Positions 45,861-56,205 of a stretch of 64,000 nucleotides of DNA are shown here, one piece after another. Both the position numbers and the translations under genes were made by a program. The stretch is from Artemisia argyi (taxonomy: Eukaryota; Streptophyta; Magnoliopsida; Asterales; Asteraceae). How positions within the stretch are numbered: position 1 is the first letter of the stretch; the number at the start of each line of letters is the position of its first letter. The stretch lies in assembly GCA_030686995.1 (NCBI GenBank), contig JARVZY010002388.1:186001-250000 (forward strand), in the 5' to 3' direction. The notes beneath the pieces are model-generated. The model saw nothing but the letters and a program-made list of their open reading frames with translations, was not told where the DNA came from and ran no database searches.

Positions 45861-46864
45861 GTCAGATCTGGATCTAGGCAATCCGATGAAAGCATTGGCG
45901 GTAGATTGACAGCGTCAGGATTATAACGTGACGCCGTCAGACCCGTAATCTCTATATATAGTTTTCTAATTTCCATTCATTAGAGAGAGAACTTTTGGAG
46001 GAACTTTACCACAAACCCTAGGTCGAATTTTACAGGGTTTTTCACCCTTCTTTCATCCATGTTTCAATAAAGATAAGTCTTCCAATAATCATTCAATATG
46101 TCTATGTGTTGTTTGATTCTATCTTATGCTTGTCTTTACTTTAACATGCTAGGCTAGGTTTGTTTATGTTTTCTTAGATGTAATGAAACCTAGCTATTGA
46201 TTGTTGGTTGATTGTTTGTTATTAATTGTATTGGATGAATGATATCGATGTTAGGCTTAAGAAAACTGGCAGACTTCCAATTGGTAACATGCTTGAACGT
46301 CTTAAGAAACATGAATCGGATGTATACTACGATTTTAATGGTTGTATTTAATGCATGAGTGAATACTAAGGAGGCTTAGGAGCTAGTTGTCGGCTCGACA
46401 TAGGAAGAGGTAGAAACTTATAGAGTTGGGGAAGATCGTACACGGCCCCACGAATGGTATTAAGGAATATAACCCATCATCCACGCAATTGTAACAAACT
46501 ATTCAACTAATAAAAGACAGCTAGGGAGTAGTGAAGTATAAGTAAACACGTTTCTCTTATTATTCTTTTTCTCAACATTTACTTTCGTGTTATTTTATTT
46601 TTATTGCATTTGTAATTATTTGGGTTAGTTGACTAGCAACTAATTCCGCCCACTCTTCCAATACCTGAGATTTTTACTTGCTTTCTAAAAAACTATAAAA
46701 ATACAAAAAAGAATCATCCCTCACCTCTAGACCTAGTTTAATTAAGTTTTGATCCTAATGACACTATACTACAACGGTCAGGTACACTGCCTGGTGGGGA
46801 TTGCAAGCCTCTTGAGATCCCTTGAGAGGTAAAACCTTTTGCGAGGGTGCAATCCCACGCATCA
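45861..46864 (+). repeat. D 3' LTR, remainder after B
   Basis: Resumes within a TGACGGCGTCA palindrome, has CTCTATATATAG at 45951-45962, an AAACCCTAGG leader word, and ends CCCACGCATCA at 46864. It is more diverged from the A and B LTRs than they are from each other, consistent with D being older. Confidence 0.85.
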
Positions 46865-47730
46865 ATAAATGTCCAAACACAATTAATTGGAGTGTCCTAA
46901 TAATTTTCTTGAGTGTGCAAATCACCTCCCTTTCCTGACAGATACACTCATGTTAAGGAGGTGTAGAATTCGAACCAGCCTCAAGAATAAACTGGGGTGT
47001 ATGCTCGTGATGAGTTTTATCTCCCATAAATGATTCAGTACACAACAATACACGAACATAGATGGGAGATAAATGAGTTTTAACTCCAATATTTCATAAG
47101 AACTTGTGGCCTAAGCTATAACTTGACAAGCATGGCATTTGGCATACCCTACAAATGGTTATAATTGTTTCTTCTAGGTTATGCACTTATTCTTAGTAAG
47201 CACTCAAGATTTCCTCACATTGGCAACATCATATTATCATCAGCTACAAAATAGGTTTCTAACTTAAGATCATTAGTGAGCCTGGTAACTCTTTCATTCT
47301 TTAGTAGGCCAAAACTAAGTTGTTCTCAAGCCGCTAATTTGATGTCTTATCGCAAAAAAGTAACATCAATATACAAAGCTACATCAAATAAAGTTCCCAA
47401 TAGCATAAAGTGTAACATGACTTAACGCGCTACATGGACATTCTAACAGAGTTAACACTTTTAGCATGTCTATTCTCAGGTTTTGTAAGACAAAATTTTG
47501 GATCGAAGCAATTGATTGGCATGGCGTGATTTGAAGACAGGAATGCATTATATTCACCATTCCGTAAAATTTTTAGAAATATTTATGTCATATTATACTT
47601 TGGGACCTCTTATCATAAGTCTGATATTATTTATCGAATTGTAACTTTTCAAAACATCTCATTTAGAGTTCGTTTATGACTTGTACTTTGTGCCATGAAG
47701 TAACACCCCAGTGACACTATCTTCCGCAGC
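46865..47730 (+). repeat. J 5' LTR, right part
   Basis: Ends with GTAACACCCCAGTGACAC...TTCCGCAGCC. In E1 the matching end is GTTACACCCCAGCTACACG...TTCCGCTGG followed by about 25 more bases, which J has lost. The left part is cut by D. No ORF. Confidence 0.6.
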
Positions 47731-47733
47731 CAA

Positions 47734-47746
47734 TTGGTATCGAGAA
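47734..47746 (+). other. J primer-binding-site relic
   Basis: TTGGTATCGAGAA resembles TTGGTATCAGAGC, with changes at the end. Confidence 0.5.
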
Positions 47747-47839
47747 TGCCTTTAGGATTACTTGGACTTAATTGAAGAAGTTAACGACAAAGAAGTTAAT
47801 GACTAAGAAGTATTTCCCTTGAAATGAGGTGCAGAAAAT

Positions 47840-48521
47840 GGAGGTAGAGTTTTGGAACCTTGCTGTGAAAGGAGTTTATCTCATAACCTATGTCTTTCGA
47901 TTTCAGGAGCTGGCAGTACTATGCCCAGCTATGGTCCCAACACATGAAAAGCTACTAGAAAGATTCATCTGGGCCACCAAGTATCCAAGGGAATGTGACT
48001 TCATTTGACCCATGCACACTTGATGAGGCAATACGAATGTCTCACTATCTTATGGACCAAGTTTTTCAAGCATGGATTACTTAAGGTGTTAAAAACAACA
48101 GCAACAACAACAACAAATGTGAATGGGATGACAATCGAAGGGGTAATATTCCCACAACAACAACCATCACCACCAACAGAACAGTAGACATGAAGCTGTC
48201 AGAGCTTATGTTGCTATTTCTCCAACTGAAGGCTGGGGTTATGTTGGGAAGCAAAAGTTTTGCGACCAATGCAAGCTGCATCGCACTGGCTAATGCCCTG
48301 TTAAGTGTGAAAATTGTCGGATGTTGGGCCACCAAGTCAGTGAATGTAGGAATCCTACAAACCAAGGAACTCCGAGAAGCTGTTTTGAGTGTGGAACCTT
48401 AGGGCATTTCAAGAAAGACTGCCCAAAACTGAATAACCGGAATGAAGAAAGAGCTCGAGGGAGAGCATATATGCTAGAAGGAGGAGAAGCTCACCAAAAT
48501 CTTCACAACGCTACAGACTAA
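47840..48521 (+). pseudogene. gag: J gag remnant with zinc knuckles
   Basis: A conceptual frame starts EFWNLAVKG and FRFQELAVLCPAMVP, the conserved end of the Tekay gag core. It is broken by a TGA at 48006 and further stops, then resumes in the zinc-finger part. That part shows a CDQC...C segment with an in-frame TAA, then CENCRMLGHQVSEC and CFECGTLGHFKKDC (C-x2-C-x4-H-x4-C), followed by a basic ERARGRAYMLEGGEA segment just before where protease would begin. The last 67 codons (48321-48521) are open. Gag would package the element RNA. Confidence 0.82.
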
Positions 48522-49233
48522 TGATGTTTAAATATTAGCAATAGTACTTCCTCATGAACTTTGTTGTATTTTGTGTATGTTTATCCCTAGTTATGAGATT
48601 TTTATGACTTAAAAACTATTTACTATTTACTATTATGTAACAACGTGTTGTGTTAATTTTCATATGTTGTACTTTCTATTCTCGATTTTCATGTTGTAAA
48701 ATGATTTGTTATCAACTTATAAAACTGTTTTGCCATATTCTTATAAACTATTTTGATAAAATCTTATGAACTACTTTGACTACTATTTTATAAACAATGT
48801 GGTTTAATCTATTCAACACTGAGAATCATAAAACTACTTTACTAAAATGAACATTACATTATCGGTCCTCAATTATACATAGCCTGATCACCTATGTTTA
48901 ATTCAAGAAGGATCATGTTATGCTGGGAGCAGTTACGTATGAAATTTGTTAAAAATGACTTTTCATTTATATTCCTTAAGCAAATTTTGTGAGAATATAA
49001 ACAAGTTCATGAGTATTCGTACGATTGAGCACAAACAACTAAGCAGACTCTTATCCTACGTCGCCACGTAAAGTCAGCCTCATCCTACACCATATACCAA
49101 AACGAAGAGTCGAAATACATCATTAGTTATTCTAGAAACCTTTCGCCACAAGTACCCACATTTTTCACCAACGCCACTTCAAACTTTTGCACAAACTTAT
49201 CTCCGGAACGGAGCTCTTTTAACGGGTGGAAGC
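48522..49233 (+). other. J internal remnant, pol deleted
   Basis: AT-rich with no ORF. The words GCCTGATCACCTATGTTTAATTC (near 48880) and the final CCACATTTTTCACCAACGCC...GGAACGGAGC stretch parallel E1's internal region, so protease to chromodomain was lost in both. Confidence 0.6.
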
Positions 49234-50390
49234 TGTAGCAATTCATACTTTTCAGATTATTAAATTAACCCTTTACTTTTATGTATTATTACTTTATTTT
49301 TTTTTAAGTAAATACTTTCACGTATGATCAAGAAAGTTCAATCACGTAAGCTTAACTCGTAACCAATACTAGACTATGGTCAGTCTAGGTGTTCTATACA
49401 TTTTATTTTCCTAATATACATGTTTTATATGTACTATTGCTATTTTATCATTTTTACGTAAACCTTGTACGTTTTACAATTTACACGTATTTAAACCTAC
49501 GTTTCTAGGTTTTATAATATTTACGCACTCCGTTAGACTTATCACTCATTTAATATACCAATATAGATTATATTGATAAGTTTTAATATTTTTATAAGCT
49601 TTATATTTTTACGTTCCCGGTTTTAAGTTTTGTGACTTGATGACTGGACACTAGTGATTACCGGAATCAAACTACACCCAGTAAGTTCAAAGTTATACAA
49701 ATAAACACATACTCACCACCTCATACTAAGAGGTGGTGTTCATTTAGGAACCACCAAGACCACATGGCCTTGTGATAGCATTCCCTTCTTATTAATTTGA
49801 CACCTACACCTCCACTACATACAAATTAACATAGTTATCATCTCCTTCTCATATGTGATAAAACAAAAACTCATCAAATCCTCTCTTTACCTTCCTTGTG
49901 GACATACGTCATAAATCACCCAAAACTGTCATCCTTTGCTTTTTATAACAAGTTACACATCAAGGTTGAAGGTTTTAGGAAGCTTTACAAGGTTCTTGGG
50001 TTTATTTGGTGATTACTTGGATAATTTTGAAGATAATAAGGTGATTAGGGGCTGAGTTAAAAGGGTTCCTACAAGGGTTACTTAAGGTTAACATCAAGGT
50101 TGGATTGAAGATTGAAGAAAAGGTTAAAGACTAGAAGGGATTGAGATTGATTGTTAGTTGTTGTTCTTGTAATTTTTCAACTATCTTCCTTGTAAGATTC
50201 ATGTTTATTTTCTTTGTTTTGACTCAATATGGTTGTAATAGATACTATACTTGATTGTATTTTTATGATGTATGTATCATTTTGTAAGTATTTGACATTG
50301 TACAAATGATTTCAACTATGAAAATAAGCTCAAACAAGCCCTATGTATACTTTATAAAACTAAAATCTAGAATAGTCCCAAAGAACGAAT
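49234..50390 (+). repeat. J 3' LTR, left part
   Basis: Starts TGTAGCAATTCATAC right after the polypurine-like tract, and is interrupted or fused to Copia RNase H sequence near 50390. No overlap with the right part at 46865-47730 is visible, so LTR age cannot be judged. Confidence 0.6.
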
Positions 50391-50400
50391 TGTCTGCACA

Positions 50401-50836
50401 GATTATGTGGACTGAAAGAGTACTAGTGGCATTAGTACCTTTATGGGTTATTGTTTAACTTATTGGTTCTCCAAGAAACAAACGGCACTAGCAATCTCCA
50501 CGACTGAAGTCGAATACGTGAGCGCCGGAAAGGCATGTCAACAAGCACTATGTATAAAACAAGCTCTCATCGATCATTGCATCACACTAGACGGATCCCA
50601 ATCATGTGCGACAACAAAGGAGCTATTGATCTAAGTAAGAACTAGGTGCAACATTAACGTACAAACATATAGAAATTGGTCGCCATTTTCTCTAGGACAA
50701 TGTTCAAAAGGGAAATATTTATATTGAAAAGGTTCCTACTGAAGAAAATATCGCAGACATTCTCACCAAACCTCTTAAGCGTGAACCATTCTATTATCTT
50801 CATCTAGGTTTAGGAATGATGGAACACATCCCTTAA
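50401..50836 (+). pseudogene. pol: Copia RNase H C-terminal fragment (element H)
   Basis: Starts within the RNase H domain (KSTSGISTFMGYCLTYW, ISTTEVEYVSAGKACQQAL), with a TGA directly before KSTSG. A frameshift near 50600 splits the DNKGAIDLSKN part. The end (QKGNIYIEKVPTEENIADILTKPL to HLGLGMMEHIP) is readable to a TAA at 50834. It is a different Copia lineage from Copia-1, judged by sequence. Confidence 0.85.
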
Positions 50837-51344
50837 ATTCTTCTCCTCTAGCCTTAATTGATCATCTAATATTTGTAAGTATCTTCTTTTACTTCTCTAC
50901 AAATCTGAGTCTAGGATTCTATTGAGAACAAAAAAAAATGGGGGCTTCTTAATCTTTCGTGAAAATCTACAAAAACTTAGACTAGAATTACTATGCATGG
51001 ATATAGGACTTGCATGCTTAAAGTTGCATGGAAAAACCCCAAATTATTTTATCAAAACTTCTCACGTTTAGGAACATCAAAAAAATGATTTCTTGCATTG
51101 TTAATACATTCAAAAAACTTTGTCCTCATTCCTGCATAATAAACTCACAATCATTGGCCGAATTATATAAGTAGTATATTGTTCGACTTGGGTGTTTGAG
51201 AAAAATTAAACTAAGGAGCTTTTGGATTGTCTCATAGGTTTTATTGTTGTTAGAGTCAAGATAATCGCAACTCCACATTTGTTACATATAGACACACACT
51301 AGACATGTCTATTAAAAAAAATCTAGGAAATTTAGCACCTCTAC

Positions 51345-51420
51345 TGGTGGCGGTCCCAAAAAGAAGGGGCAGTCCCAAATATATACGAGACCGACGCCTA
51401 TTTAAGGGACCGTCCCCAGA
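51345..51420. repeat. GGTCCC/GGGACC block 1
   Basis: GGCGGTCCC, CAGTCCCA, GAGACCGACG and GGGACCGTCCCC in 75 bases with a TATATA or TATTTAA centre. Related blocks: 60512-60592 and 61290-61372. Confidence 0.6.
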
Positions 51421-51503
51421 ATAGGTGTCACGAGCTATTTCACTATTTCCTTTTTCTGCACCTTTGACCTACTATTATCTAGCTCAGTCAACCTTTCTCT
51501 GTT

Positions 51504-51510
51504 TATATAA
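51504..51510 (+). promoter_or_regulatory. Possible TATA box for the H extra ORF
   Basis: GTTTATATAAAC lies 70 bases before the ATG at 51581 and is preceded by CT-rich sequence. Spacing matches the TATA sites of the two Copia-1 extra ORFs. Confidence 0.4.
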
Positions 51511-51580
51511 ACAAAATTTCAATTTCTAAACCTCTATTTGCATGTTTTGCCCAATTTAGTGTCCTCTTCTATCTTTCACA

Positions 51581-51940
51581 ATGTCCTCCTATAGGAAACC
51601 TAGAATTTCCGTTAAGTCCATATGGAGGAAAAAGAACAATATTAATCATCCCATACAAAACAAAGACTCCATCACAACTAACTCATTCCCCAATAACACT
51701 CAACAATAAATTTTTTTCAAAGAAGCATCATCATCTTCCTTTTATTTCTTCTCTTCACAACCCATCAATGACTCCTCCTCTTTTCCACATGAGGATCACC
51801 CTTTACTAACTCCTTTGCCAACTCAAAACACAAATCAAACCACCGAACAATCAACTAAGGCTCTTGAGTTTTCAACTCTTATTGAATTGCATCTTCTAAA
51901 TGCAATCATTGCTAAAAAAAACAACCACCACCACCCATGA
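51581..51940 (+). pseudogene. Small extra ORF of H, one internal stop
   Basis: The ATG at 51581 opens a frame of 120 codons with one TAA at 51707 and a final TGA at 51938. It begins MSSYRKPRISVKSIWRKK, strongly basic, and continues Ser/Thr/Asn-rich with an acidic HED patch. After the stop it reads FKEASSSSFYFFSSQ, then Thr/Gln-rich, then LEFSTLIELHLLNAIIAKK, and ends in His residues. No known domain. Its place between pol and the 3' LTR and its own TATA-like site fit an extra ORF of a Copia element. Chance is possible at this length; the open frame on both sides of one stop argues mildly against it. Confidence 0.4.
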
Positions 51941-52329
51941 AGTATCATCCAACTCTAGATCAACCTAACCTTCACGGGAATTATTTCTTATGTTGCATTT
52001 ATAACTTCAACCAATTTCAATCTCTCCGACATGATCTAGACTTCATCACATCTCTTCTTTTATCTCCTCAATTCTACCACCTCTAAACACTTCCATTCCA
52101 CCACCCTTACCTCCACCATCAAACTAAATATATCTATTTGTTTAGTTAGATAATGAACCTTCTACTTTTGGGACAAGCAATTCTAGAGCATGGACCTACT
52201 AGGATAGCTTTTTAATTTTATTGTAATGTCGTACCTTATGTATGACTTGTTCTCTATTATTAATGAAAGTTTCTTATTAAGTACTATTATTGTGACACTT
52301 GTGATTATTGTATTTATAGCTATATCTTC
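51941..52329 (+). other. Non-coding DNA of H left of C
   Basis: AT-rich, CT-rich in places, with AATGAAAG and TTTTATTGTAATG words that could belong to a transcript 3' end. It ends with TCTTC (52325-52329), the left target duplication of C. Confidence 0.5.
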
Positions 52330-53742
52330 TGATGTGTGGACTTGCACCCTCGCAAAAGGTTTTACCTCTCAAGGGATCTTGAGAAGCTTGCAATCCCCAC
52401 CAGGCAGTGTACCTGTTCGTTGTAGTATAGTATAGTGACAAGTACCGGGGGATTGATCATTCAACTCTAGGAATAGTGTTTGCTAGGGTTAAAATTCTAT
52501 TAAACTAGGTCTAGGGGTGAGGGATGATTCTTTTTGTATTTTTATATTTAAATGAAAGCAAGTAAAATCTCGGGTTTTGAAGGAGTGGGCAGAATTAGTT
52601 GCTAGTCAACTAACCCAATTAACTAAAGATGCAATCAAAATAAAATAAAATAAACTTAAACTAAATTGTGGTGTAAACAATAATGAGAGAAAGTGTGTTT
52701 ACTTAGATTTCATTACTCCCTAGATATCTTTTACCGGTTGATTAGCTTGTTACAATTGCATGGATGACGGGTTATATTCCTTAATACTAGTCGTAGGGTC
52801 GTGTACAATCTTCCCTAACTCTATAGGCTTCAACCTCAATCCTATGTCGAGCCGACTAAAAGCTCCTAACATGGTATCCCTGGAAGTTACCTATGCATTA
52901 AATATAACCAAATAATCATAGTACACCTCCGATCATGTTTCTTAAGACGTTCAAGAAAGTTACCAATTGGAAGTCTGCCAGTTTTCTTAAGCCTAACATC
53001 TAATTCATTCATCCACAACAATTATAAACAAAAACCAATAATTAACATCTAGGTTTCATTACATCTAAGCAAACACGAAAGAAACCTAGCCTAGCATGTT
53101 AAAGAGAAAACAAGCGTAAGATATAATCAAACAACACATAGACATATTGAATGATTTGGTAAAGTACTTATCTTCAATTGAACATGGAAGAAACAAAGGG
53201 TTGAAACCCTTCAAATGGCAGGAAAATTCATCTAGGGTTTTATTCCCTCAAAGTTGCACACAATGAATGAAAACTAGAAAACTATATATAGATTTTACAG
53301 TCTGACGGCGTCAAGAGTTAAGTCTGACGTCATCAACTCGCCGCCAAATTAAACTCGTATTGCCTAGATCCACTTCTGATGCCGTCACTCTTTACAATAA
53401 CTCTTGATGGCCTTGGAATTTTTGTTCATGACGCCGTCAAACCTCCTTCACAAAACATTCTGGTGCGTCACGTGTATTTGATTTATCCACCCTTTTATCA
53501 ACTCATGAGGCCGTCACTAATACCTTGTGGCGCCGTCAAAGGCAATTTCTAGCATGCTTTTGAGACTTTGTCGTTTTCTGCACCTTTTCGCTCCAAAAAT
53601 GTCCAAAATGCTTCCTTTTGTAAAATTCCTCTCAAAAGTACCTAAAATGACAAAAGGAACGATTTAGGGCAATATTTGATCAAATAATCTCGAATTTGGC
53701 CTTAAATGACCCTCGAAAAGCGGTACACTTTTCGCTTCATCA
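52330..53742 (-). repeat. C 3' LTR (1413 bp)
   Basis: Palindrome cluster at about 53302-53545, more decayed than in A and B. TATATATAG box (minus) at 53283-53290 in its short, unexpanded form. Confidence 0.9.
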
Positions 53743-54331
53743 AATACCCTTACACCTGAGATTTGCTTGTCCTCAAGCAAATGCGCTTTTATTCTAATCA
53801 AAATACAAGTTAGGGGTCATTTAACACTAATATAAAAGTAATTACAACAAATAATCGTTCCACTTCAACCAAAACAAGCACGGAAATTATATACTAGCAC
53901 CTCACAAATAGTGTTTAGATACTCACATCTCTCGGGTGTAATAAAGTATATATCACAATAAGGAAATGGAAAACATCTCTCACTACCTGTCATAGCAAAT
54001 AGATTATCATAGGCTTGGGAAAGGATCAAACCTCCACCACTTGGCGTAAGCACCTAGGATAAACTATCAAAGAGGTCTTTTAAAGGGTTATAACGTGAGG
54101 TGTAGGGATAGGATAAACACGGTTTTGTTGGATAAAGGCAATATTTACTGGTGGCGAGTTAATCATCTTGGTTAATTACATGTACAATGTGGCTTTGCTA
54201 AGCCAAGACTCGACTCGACTTAAGCTAATAAAAACTAACAAAAACATAAAACAAACATAAAGGAAACGGGATGGTAGTCCGTATGTTTTTTTCTTTTCTT
54301 TTTCTATTTTTGTTTTCCAATTCTTGATTTT

Positions 54332-54369
<38 letters not shown>

Positions 54370-56205
54370 ATACACTCTTACCCTACCATCCAAAATAATA
54401 CATCATAGGGGATTTGCATTCCCCTTACACTTGAATTTTTACATACTTTACAAATAACTATTCTAATGACTCGAATCAAGATAATCAAAACACTTGGTAT
54501 ACTTTTTAAGATTAACGCGCATATGGGGGTAATATATGATGTTCTTCCCCATTACTCCATAACACAAGTACTTTACCCATGAGTCCCAATCGTCCCAAAA
54601 CAATATGTACAAGATATGACTCGACTTAGTAACCATGTAATTAATTAGACAATTAACTAAGGGTTTAAACATGTAACAATAATGCACTAAAGATGAGTGC
54701 ATATAAGGAAGGTTAAGGAGATTTGGTTGAACATTTGGGGTGGGTTGTAAACACATTCTTCCTTTAAGTAAAAATGCTTAAAGTTAGAAACGAAAAGATA
54801 GGCTCGGAGGGGTGTACTAGGGGTATCGTGTACTAAAAATGAGTACAACGCAAAGGTGTGGGAGAAATTAATTGACTTTGTTAGTCAAGTAAATTGACTT
54901 AAATGGTCAAGTAATTATGATACGGGTTTAACACAAGGGTGATCCTAATGCCTCTTATCATGTAGTAAATCCTAACTACACGAATGTAGTCTCACTAGCG
55001 GTCTCGGGATGCATCACTAACGCAAGTTCTAGAATCTAAGTACTACCGGTACACTCATAAGCACTAATAATGAATGCTTTTACTAACAAATCTAAAGGCG
55101 AACCTCACATATTTGGGTGGAAATTTTTTTTGAGTGGTACGTCTTTTGTGCTAGTTATACAACTTCTATCCATGAGACGCTCATTAAGGCTAAAGCTTCA
55201 CTCCTAAATGTTGTAAAAAAAATTAAATTTGGCGCTAAAATTGCACTAACAAGTATTTCTCTTAGTTTTATTACACACTTACCATTGAACAAACAAACTC
55301 AAGCGTAATTGTATTCTCTAAAGTATCATCATTTACCCTCCCCTTACACTTAATCTGAACATTGTCTCCAATGTTCAATAAAAAGATGTAAAAGTAAATA
55401 AGGTAAAAGAATGAAAACAAATACTCCCCTGATTCGTTCAAATGTGGATAAATCGTTAACATGGTTAAATCTTCATCCAAGAAAATTAACGTTGAAAGCT
55501 TCCCTTTCGAAATAATAAATCATCTTCTTGTCCAATATAACCTGTTAAACCTGAGAAAATAATCATAGCAACCTCGCGTAAAATCGGCGGCAATCTATAT
55601 ATATATATAAGGATATAATGCTTGTGGAATGAATGTTTGCATATTTCCTGGAATTTATAAAACTAAAGAATTAACAAAAACTTTAAGACTCCGTTAGATA
55701 AACAAAACTTGCAAAATTTCCAGAATTTTACACCTGACGCCATCAGGTGTTAATCCTGACATCGTCAGAGTGTTCTGACAAAAATCTCATGTTAAGTTTC
55801 CAGAAAATTTTTGGAAAAACTTATGCCTTAATTCCTGGAATTTCCTGCAAAACATCATTATGACTCGATACAAGCATTTGATTCAAACAACTACTAATAT
55901 ACATGATCATTTAATATTGTTGTGGTTCATGTCCAATTTCCATTCTTAAAAACAAATTTAGATTTCCCTTACACTTATCTTTTGCGAAATACCTTTTATG
56001 AAGTTAAGACAAACAACAAAGTAAAGCATTTTCAAAATTTAGTATAAAACATGAGCCACAAACAATAAAAATAAAGCATGCATACGGAAACAAATAAAAT
56101 CAAACAAACAAACAACTAAACAACAAAACAGATAAAACATGGGTTGCCTCCCAAGAAGCGCTTTTCTTTATTTACGAGTCTTGTAGCTAGACTCAAAGTC
56201 ATGGG
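53743..56205 (-). other. C non-coding 3' region
   Basis: Homologous to the 3' regions of A, B and D. It has a T-rich tract with a run at about 54337-54367, a decayed palindrome pair (TGACGCCATCA, TGACATCGTCA) near 55735-55768, and the GGGTTGCCTCCCAAGAAGCG block at 56141-56160. No env frame. Confidence 0.75.

Larger units (their letters stand above)
31347..46864 (+). mobile_element. D: 3' part of an Athila/Tat-like element, interrupted by B
   Basis: A gag-like frame (31352-32355), the family's non-coding 3' region (32356-34685) and a 3' LTR (34686-35059 plus 45861-46864) lie on the + strand. The 5' LTR and gag start lie to the left, beyond A and Copia-1, or are lost. B sits in the LTR with an ACGGC-derived duplication. 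The right flank after the LTR is ATAAA, but the matching left flank is not in the window. Confidence 0.8.
46865..50390 (+). mobile_element. J: decayed Tekay-like Ty3 remnant
   Basis: The right end of a 5' LTR (to about 47730), a PBS-like site, a broken gag with three zinc knuckles, and a second LTR starting TGTAGCAATTC at 49234 after CGGAGCTCTTTTAACGGGTGG. The internal 3' end and the LTR end resemble E1, so both belong to one wider family. Pol is missing. D is inserted on its left side and H abuts it on the right. Confidence 0.75.
50837..51580 (+). other. Non-coding 3' region of H, with a GGTCCC block
   Basis: No ORF. A polypurine-like AAAAAAAAATGGGGG lies at 50930-50944. The stretch 51345-51420 contains GGCGGTCCC, GCAGTCCC and GGGACCGTCCCC, related to blocks at 60512 and 61290. 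Confidence 0.6.

Noticed and set aside
46865..52329. A host gene in the stretch between D and C
   Set aside because: Everything recognisable there is Tekay gag, Copia RNase H, LTR ends or a small extra ORF; no intron-exon pattern or host domain was seen.
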